Source of the DNA: Bacteroidetes bacterium 4572_112
GTDB lineage: Bacteria; Bacteroidota; Bacteroidia; Bacteroidales; UBA1556
DNA: 8,998 bases
Direction of reading: 5' to 3'
Assembly (NCBI GenBank): GCA_002254285.1
Contig: NIUZ01000179.1
Location: 1-8,998, forward strand
Shown here: piece after piece, positions 6,246 through 8,998 of the stretch
Layout: the number at the start of each line of letters is the position of its first letter
How positions within the stretch are numbered: the first letter of the stretch is position 1
Translations under genes and position numbers: made by a program
Notes under the pieces: generated by a model
Told to the model about the DNA's origin: nothing
The model's input: only the letters and a program-made list of their open reading frames with translations
Database searches by the model: none

Positions 6246-7082
6246 TTAAATAATCCTTATTCCATTATCCTCAATGGCAATAAGTTTCTGCTTATAAAGT
6301 CCACCAATGGCTTTCTTAAAAGCTTTTTTGCTAATACCAAATTGTTTTTTAATATCATCAGGATCACTTTTGTCGTGTATGCCAATAAATTCATCCTCTT
6401 GAAGTGCTTTAAGGATAAGAGCAGACACATCATCAATATGCTCGAAGCCAGTTTTACGAAGGCTGACATCAATCTTATCATCATCGCGCATCTTTTGAAT
6501 AAATGCTTTGCGCTTATCACCAATCTTAAGCTTCTCAAAAACTTGATTTGAGTATATAAGTCCCCAATGTTCTTTATTTACTATCACTTTAAAACCAAGG
6601 TCAGTTTTAGCCGTTACAATAATATCAACCTCTTCACCTAGTTCGTAATTTGCTGGTCCTAAAGCCATAAATTGCTCAAGGCGTGATGATGCTGCAATTC
6701 TGTCGGTAGCCGAATCAACATAGGCAAATACAACGTACATGCGGTCAACTTCCATTTTTGCTTGCTGCTCAATAAAAGGAACAAATAGGTCCTTCATAAG
6801 TCCCCAGTCCAAAAAAGCACCAAAATTATTTACTGCTAAAACCTTTAGCGAAGCAAATTGCCCAACCTCAATATAAGGTTTCTCGTTGGTAGCAATAATT
6901 CTATCCTCCGAATCGGTATGAACAAATACCTCAATAAAATCATCCTCTTGCAAACCTGCAGGGATATATCTTTTTGGTACAAGGATTTCTCCAAGATTTT
7001 GTCCATCTACATAACAACCAAAGTCAACAAATCTGTTGATTTTAAGCTTATGTGTTTTTCCTAATATAATATCTTCTTCCAT
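6246..7082 (-). CDS. cvfB: S1-domain RNA-binding protein, CvfB family
   Basis: This 278-residue cytosolic protein has the CvfB/YitL architecture: three S1-like OB folds and a C-terminal winged helix. The first S1 domain (about 1-66) contains FVDFGCYVDGQNLGEILVP (18-36). The second (about 72-133) contains VNNFGAFLDWGLMKDLFVP (84-102). The third (about 147-210) contains KTDLGFKVIVNKEHWGLIY (159-177). The winged helix (about 215-278) includes FGISKKAFKKAIGGLYKQKLI (248-268). Family members bind RNA; in Staphylococcus CvfB affects virulence gene expression, while the role in Bacteroidetes is not known to me. The start at 7082 is 5 nt after the stop of the outer-membrane protein gene, so the two are almost surely one transcript, ending at the hairpin at 6186-6223. 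The family call is strong; the physiological role is open. Confidence 0.9.
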   Translation of the reverse strand: MEEDIILGKTHKLKINRFVDFGCYVDGQNLGEILVPKRYIPAGLQEDDFIEVFVHTDSEDRIIATNEKPYIEVGQFASLKVLAVNNFGAFLDWGLMKDLFVPFIEQQAKMEVDRMYVVFAYVDSATDRIAASSRLEQFMALGPANYELGEEVDIIVTAKTDLGFKVIVNKEHWGLIYSNQVFEKLKIGDKRKAFIQKMRDDDKIDVSLRKTGFEHIDDVSALILKALQEDEFIGIHDKSDPDDIKKQFGISKKAFKKAIGGLYKQKLIAIEDNGIRII

Positions 7083-7087
7083 AATTT

Positions 7088-7798
7088 TTATTTTTTTTCA
7101 ATTACTGCATCCTTGCCAGCTATAGGTATTCCTACTTTGAACATAAGAACCGAATTGCGTGCATTTGCATAATCTTTAAGTACATTGTTAAATCCATAAT
7201 AATACCTTAACCCAAGTCTAATAGATGTATTAGGATGTTTAGGGAATAGGTAAAATTCAATCGTGCTAGATATTCCGTAATCAAATCTATTTATCTCTTC
7301 CATAGATTTAGATTTAACAGTTATATATTCACTATTAATTGTTTTTGCTGTATATACTAAATCTGATTTGTATGTATAAACAAACTCAGGTCCTACAGCT
7401 ACATTAAAATATTTTGATTTATATTTAATATATATTGGTAATGAAAAATTAACGTTTTCAAGCTTAACATTTTGAGAACTAAGTGAGTCAGTAGGTTCGT
7501 AATGATCAAAATGCTCACTTAATCCACTAGCTCCTGTTGGGCTTTTTACTGTAAATTCCACTGAAATATTCCAATGGTTTTTTATTTTAATATCACTAAA
7601 ACCACCCAAAGCCCATGATGTCATAGGCTTGGTATTGGTTATGCCGTTATAGTCTGACCTTGTTACAAAAATATTTATTCCTGATTGCATTCTGTCGTTT
7701 GTAAGCTTATCTCCAAAAATAAGAATCCATAAAGCCTGTGATTGACCCGCAAGACCAATAAACATAAATAGAACAAGGAATAATGATTTTGTTTTCAT
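7088..7798 (-). CDS. Outer-membrane beta-barrel protein, PorT-like
   Basis: The 236-residue protein has a clear Sec signal peptide: MKTK, a hydrophobic core (about 5-17), and likely cleavage after GQSQA (18-22). The mature part has many alternating, aromatic-rich strands, for example WNISVEFTV, VNFSLPIYIKYKSKYFNVAVG, FDYGISSTIEFYLF and SIRLGLRYYYGF, as expected of a small outer-membrane barrel of about eight strands. ALWILIFGDK at the mature N-terminus resembles a segment I recall in Bacteroidetes PorT/OMP_b-brl proteins. No enzymatic motif is visible and the specific role is unknown. The gene lies 106 nt after the methyltransferase and 5 nt before cvfB. A promoter-like segment and an inverted repeat (7842-7852 with 7875-7885) lie upstream. 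Confidence is good for an exported barrel, low for anything narrower. Confidence 0.82.
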   Translation of the reverse strand: MKTKSLFLVLFMFIGLAGQSQALWILIFGDKLTNDRMQSGINIFVTRSDYNGITNTKPMTSWALGGFSDIKIKNHWNISVEFTVKSPTGASGLSEHFDHYEPTDSLSSQNVKLENVNFSLPIYIKYKSKYFNVAVGPEFVYTYKSDLVYTAKTINSEYITVKSKSMEEINRFDYGISSTIEFYLFPKHPNTSIRLGLRYYYGFNNVLKDYANARNSVLMFKVGIPIAGKDAVIEKK

Positions 7799-7841
7799 AT
7801 GTTTAAAATTTATTAATTTGGTGATATGTAGTCACATAACG

Positions 7842-7885
7842 AAATTTTAATCATTGCCATGTTGGTCAAAATAAGATTAAAATTT
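7842..7885. repeat. 11-bp inverted repeat upstream of the barrel-protein gene
   Basis: AAATTTTAATC (7842-7852) is repeated as its exact reverse complement at 7875-7885 with a 22-nt spacer. On the minus strand a TTTTG (7871-7867) and a degenerate -7-like segment AAATTTCG (7847-7840) overlap it, so it may be an operator. It could instead be a weak, AT-only terminator stem for the methyltransferase, but no T run follows. Confidence 0.45.
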
Positions 7886-7904
7886 GTCATGTTCGTTTCA
7901 TATA

Positions 7905-8998
7905 TTAAGATTTCAATTCTAATAAAATAATATTCTCCACATGATGAGTTTGCGGAAACATATCCACTGGTTGAATTGCTTTAATCTCATACTTTTCGCT
8001 AAGTAATTCTACGTCGCGAGCCTGTGTGGCACTATTGCAACTTACATAAACTATGCGTTCAGCCTCAATTCTATTCAATAAATCCACAACCTTGGCATGC
8101 ATTCCTGCACGAGGAGGGTCGGTAATGATTACATCAGGCTTACCATGTTTGTCCACAAACATATCATCAAGCACTTTTACCATATCACCAGCAAAAAACT
8201 CTGTATTATCAATATTATTGATTTCAGAATTAATTTTGGCATCGGCAATAGCTTCGTCAACATATTCAATTCCGATTACCTTATTTGCTTTTGCTGCCAC
8301 AAAGTTAGCAATAGTTCCGGTACCAGTGTATAAATCGTAAACTAATTCGTTGCCAGTTAGTTGGGCGAGTTCGCGAGTAAACTTATAAAGTTCGTAAGCT
8401 TGCTTATTATTTGTTTGGTAGAAAGATTTAGGGCCGACCTTAAAGTTAAGTCCTTCCATTTCTTCCATCATATGATCTTTACCCTTGAAAAGTTCCACAG
8501 TTTGATCGCCAATGCTATCATTCTTCTTCTCGTTAATGATATACATTAAGGATGTAATCTCAGGAAATTTCTCATTAAGATGGGATAGGAGAGCTTCTCT
8601 TTTCTCCACATCTTCTTTAAAGAATATAACAATTACCATAAGCTCGCCAGTGGATGCTGTACGGATAATAATATTACGTAGAAAACCTACTTGCTTTCTT
8701 AGATCAAAATATTCCAACTCATTTTTATCAGCATATTCTTTTACTGCCAAGCGAATATCGTTGCTCAAGCCGCCTTGTAGGTAACAGTGATCAATATTCA
8801 ATATTCTATCAAACATACCAGGAATATGAAAACCAAGAGCATTCATATTTCTATCAGAAAATTCTAATTCTTTTGAGAAATCGGTAAGCCAAGCCATATT
8901 GGAGAATGTAAACTCTAACTTATTGCGATAATAATAATCTTCTGGTGCAGCAAGGATAGTACGCATAGTGCTAGTATCTAATTTGCCAATACGCTCCA
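7905..8998 (-). CDS. rlmD: 23S rRNA (uracil-5-)-methyltransferase, RumA/RlmD family (5' end beyond window)
   Basis: This SAM-dependent enzyme of the TrmA/RumA class makes 5-methyluridine in RNA, most likely 23S rRNA. The frame stays open through the right edge (ten codons precede the ATG at 8966, ending in GKLDTST), so 8966 is an internal Met and not the start. Numbered from that Met: YYYRNKLEFTFS (11-22), a lone Cys in DHCYLQ (C61) fitting the fourth iron-sulfur ligand, SFYQTNNKQA (181-190), SAM motif DLYTGTGTIA (211-220), TDPPRAG (282-288), catalytic C310 in YVSCNSATQARD and the proposed general base E344 in HHVEN. The N-terminal TRAM domain and the other three cluster cysteines would lie outside the window. 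All visible catalytic residues are intact. Which uridine is modified (U1939 or U747 type, or both) cannot be decided from this part, so the symbol is provisional. Confidence 0.92.
   Translation of the reverse strand, partial: ERIGKLDTSTMRTILAAPEDYYYRNKLEFTFSNMAWLTDFSKELEFSDRNMNALGFHIPGMFDRILNIDHCYLQGGLSNDIRLAVKEYADKNELEYFDLRKQVGFLRNIIIRTASTGELMVIVIFFKEDVEKREALLSHLNEKFPEITSLMYIINEKKNDSIGDQTVELFKGKDHMMEEMEGLNFKVGPKSFYQTNNKQAYELYKFTRELAQLTGNELVYDLYTGTGTIANFVAAKANKVIGIEYVDEAIADAKINSEINNIDNTEFFAGDMVKVLDDMFVDKHGKPDVIITDPPRAGMHAKVVDLLNRIEAERIVYVSCNSATQARDVELLSEKYEIKAIQPVDMFPQTHHVENIILLELKS

Noticed and set aside
6183..6551. A 122-codon plus-strand frame starting in the cvfB terminator
   Set aside because: It runs antisense through the terminator hairpin and the conserved cvfB C-terminus, and its product is low-complexity Lys/Ile/Asn-rich.
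8053..8784. Several plus-strand frames opposite the methyltransferase
   Set aside because: All are antisense to conserved catalytic motifs and have no promoter or domain support.
8966..8998. Treating the methyltransferase as complete, starting at 8966
   Set aside because: The frame is open to the window edge, and the TRAM domain and three iron-sulfur cysteines expected in the family are missing, so the gene is partial.
1..8998. tRNA, rRNA, CRISPR arrays or prophage genes
   Set aside because: I found no cloverleaf, rRNA-like stretch, spaced direct repeats or phage structural gene. The only mobile-type remnant is the toxin-antitoxin locus.

Overview
The window is AT-rich bacterial chromosome, very probably from Bacteroidetes and most likely Bacteroidales. 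The gene starts lack Shine-Dalgarno runs. Short boxes resembling the Bacteroidetes -7 element (TAnnTTTG, here often TAnnTTCG) sit about 35-45 nt before several start codons. The proteins look like Bacteroidetes versions: a FtsH with a long N-terminal leader, a PorT-like barrel, a CvfB-type S1 protein, and a HigA antitoxin with a GKxGTxxR-type N-terminus.

Layout. At the left edge, rsfS (ribosome silencing factor) and ftsH (membrane AAA+ protease, cut by the window edge) are read leftwards as one unit. Across a 263-bp AT-rich divergent region lies birA (biotin protein ligase, no DNA-binding domain), read rightwards. It is followed by an MFS transporter and pepD (M20 dipeptidase), each with its own promoter-like box and each ending at a strong hairpin terminator. 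The right half is read leftwards: a 23S rRNA uracil methyltransferase of the RumA/RlmD class (5' end beyond the right edge), a small outer-membrane beta-barrel protein, and cvfB (S1-domain RNA-binding protein) only 5 nt behind it, ending at a long hairpin terminator. Between cvfB and pepD is the remnant of a type II toxin-antitoxin locus: an intact XRE antitoxin and the 3' half of a RelE/HigB-like toxin with no start codon.

How the genes fit together. Most of the window is housekeeping: ribosome and RNA maintenance, membrane proteolysis, biotinylation and envelope. The transporter resembles the MFSD1 branch of the major facilitator family, whose animal member exports dipeptides from lysosomes. 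Its neighbour pepD hydrolyses dipeptides in the cytosol, so the two may form a dipeptide uptake-and-cleavage pair.

Most notable points. (1) The transporter appears to lack TM9 and TM10 through an in-frame deletion at about 3717/3718. (2) The toxin is decapitated while its antitoxin stays intact. (3) A perfect 22-bp palindrome lies just upstream of rsfS and carries a -7-like box on each strand. I saw no convincing new multi-gene system, CRISPR array, tRNA, rRNA or insertion sequence.
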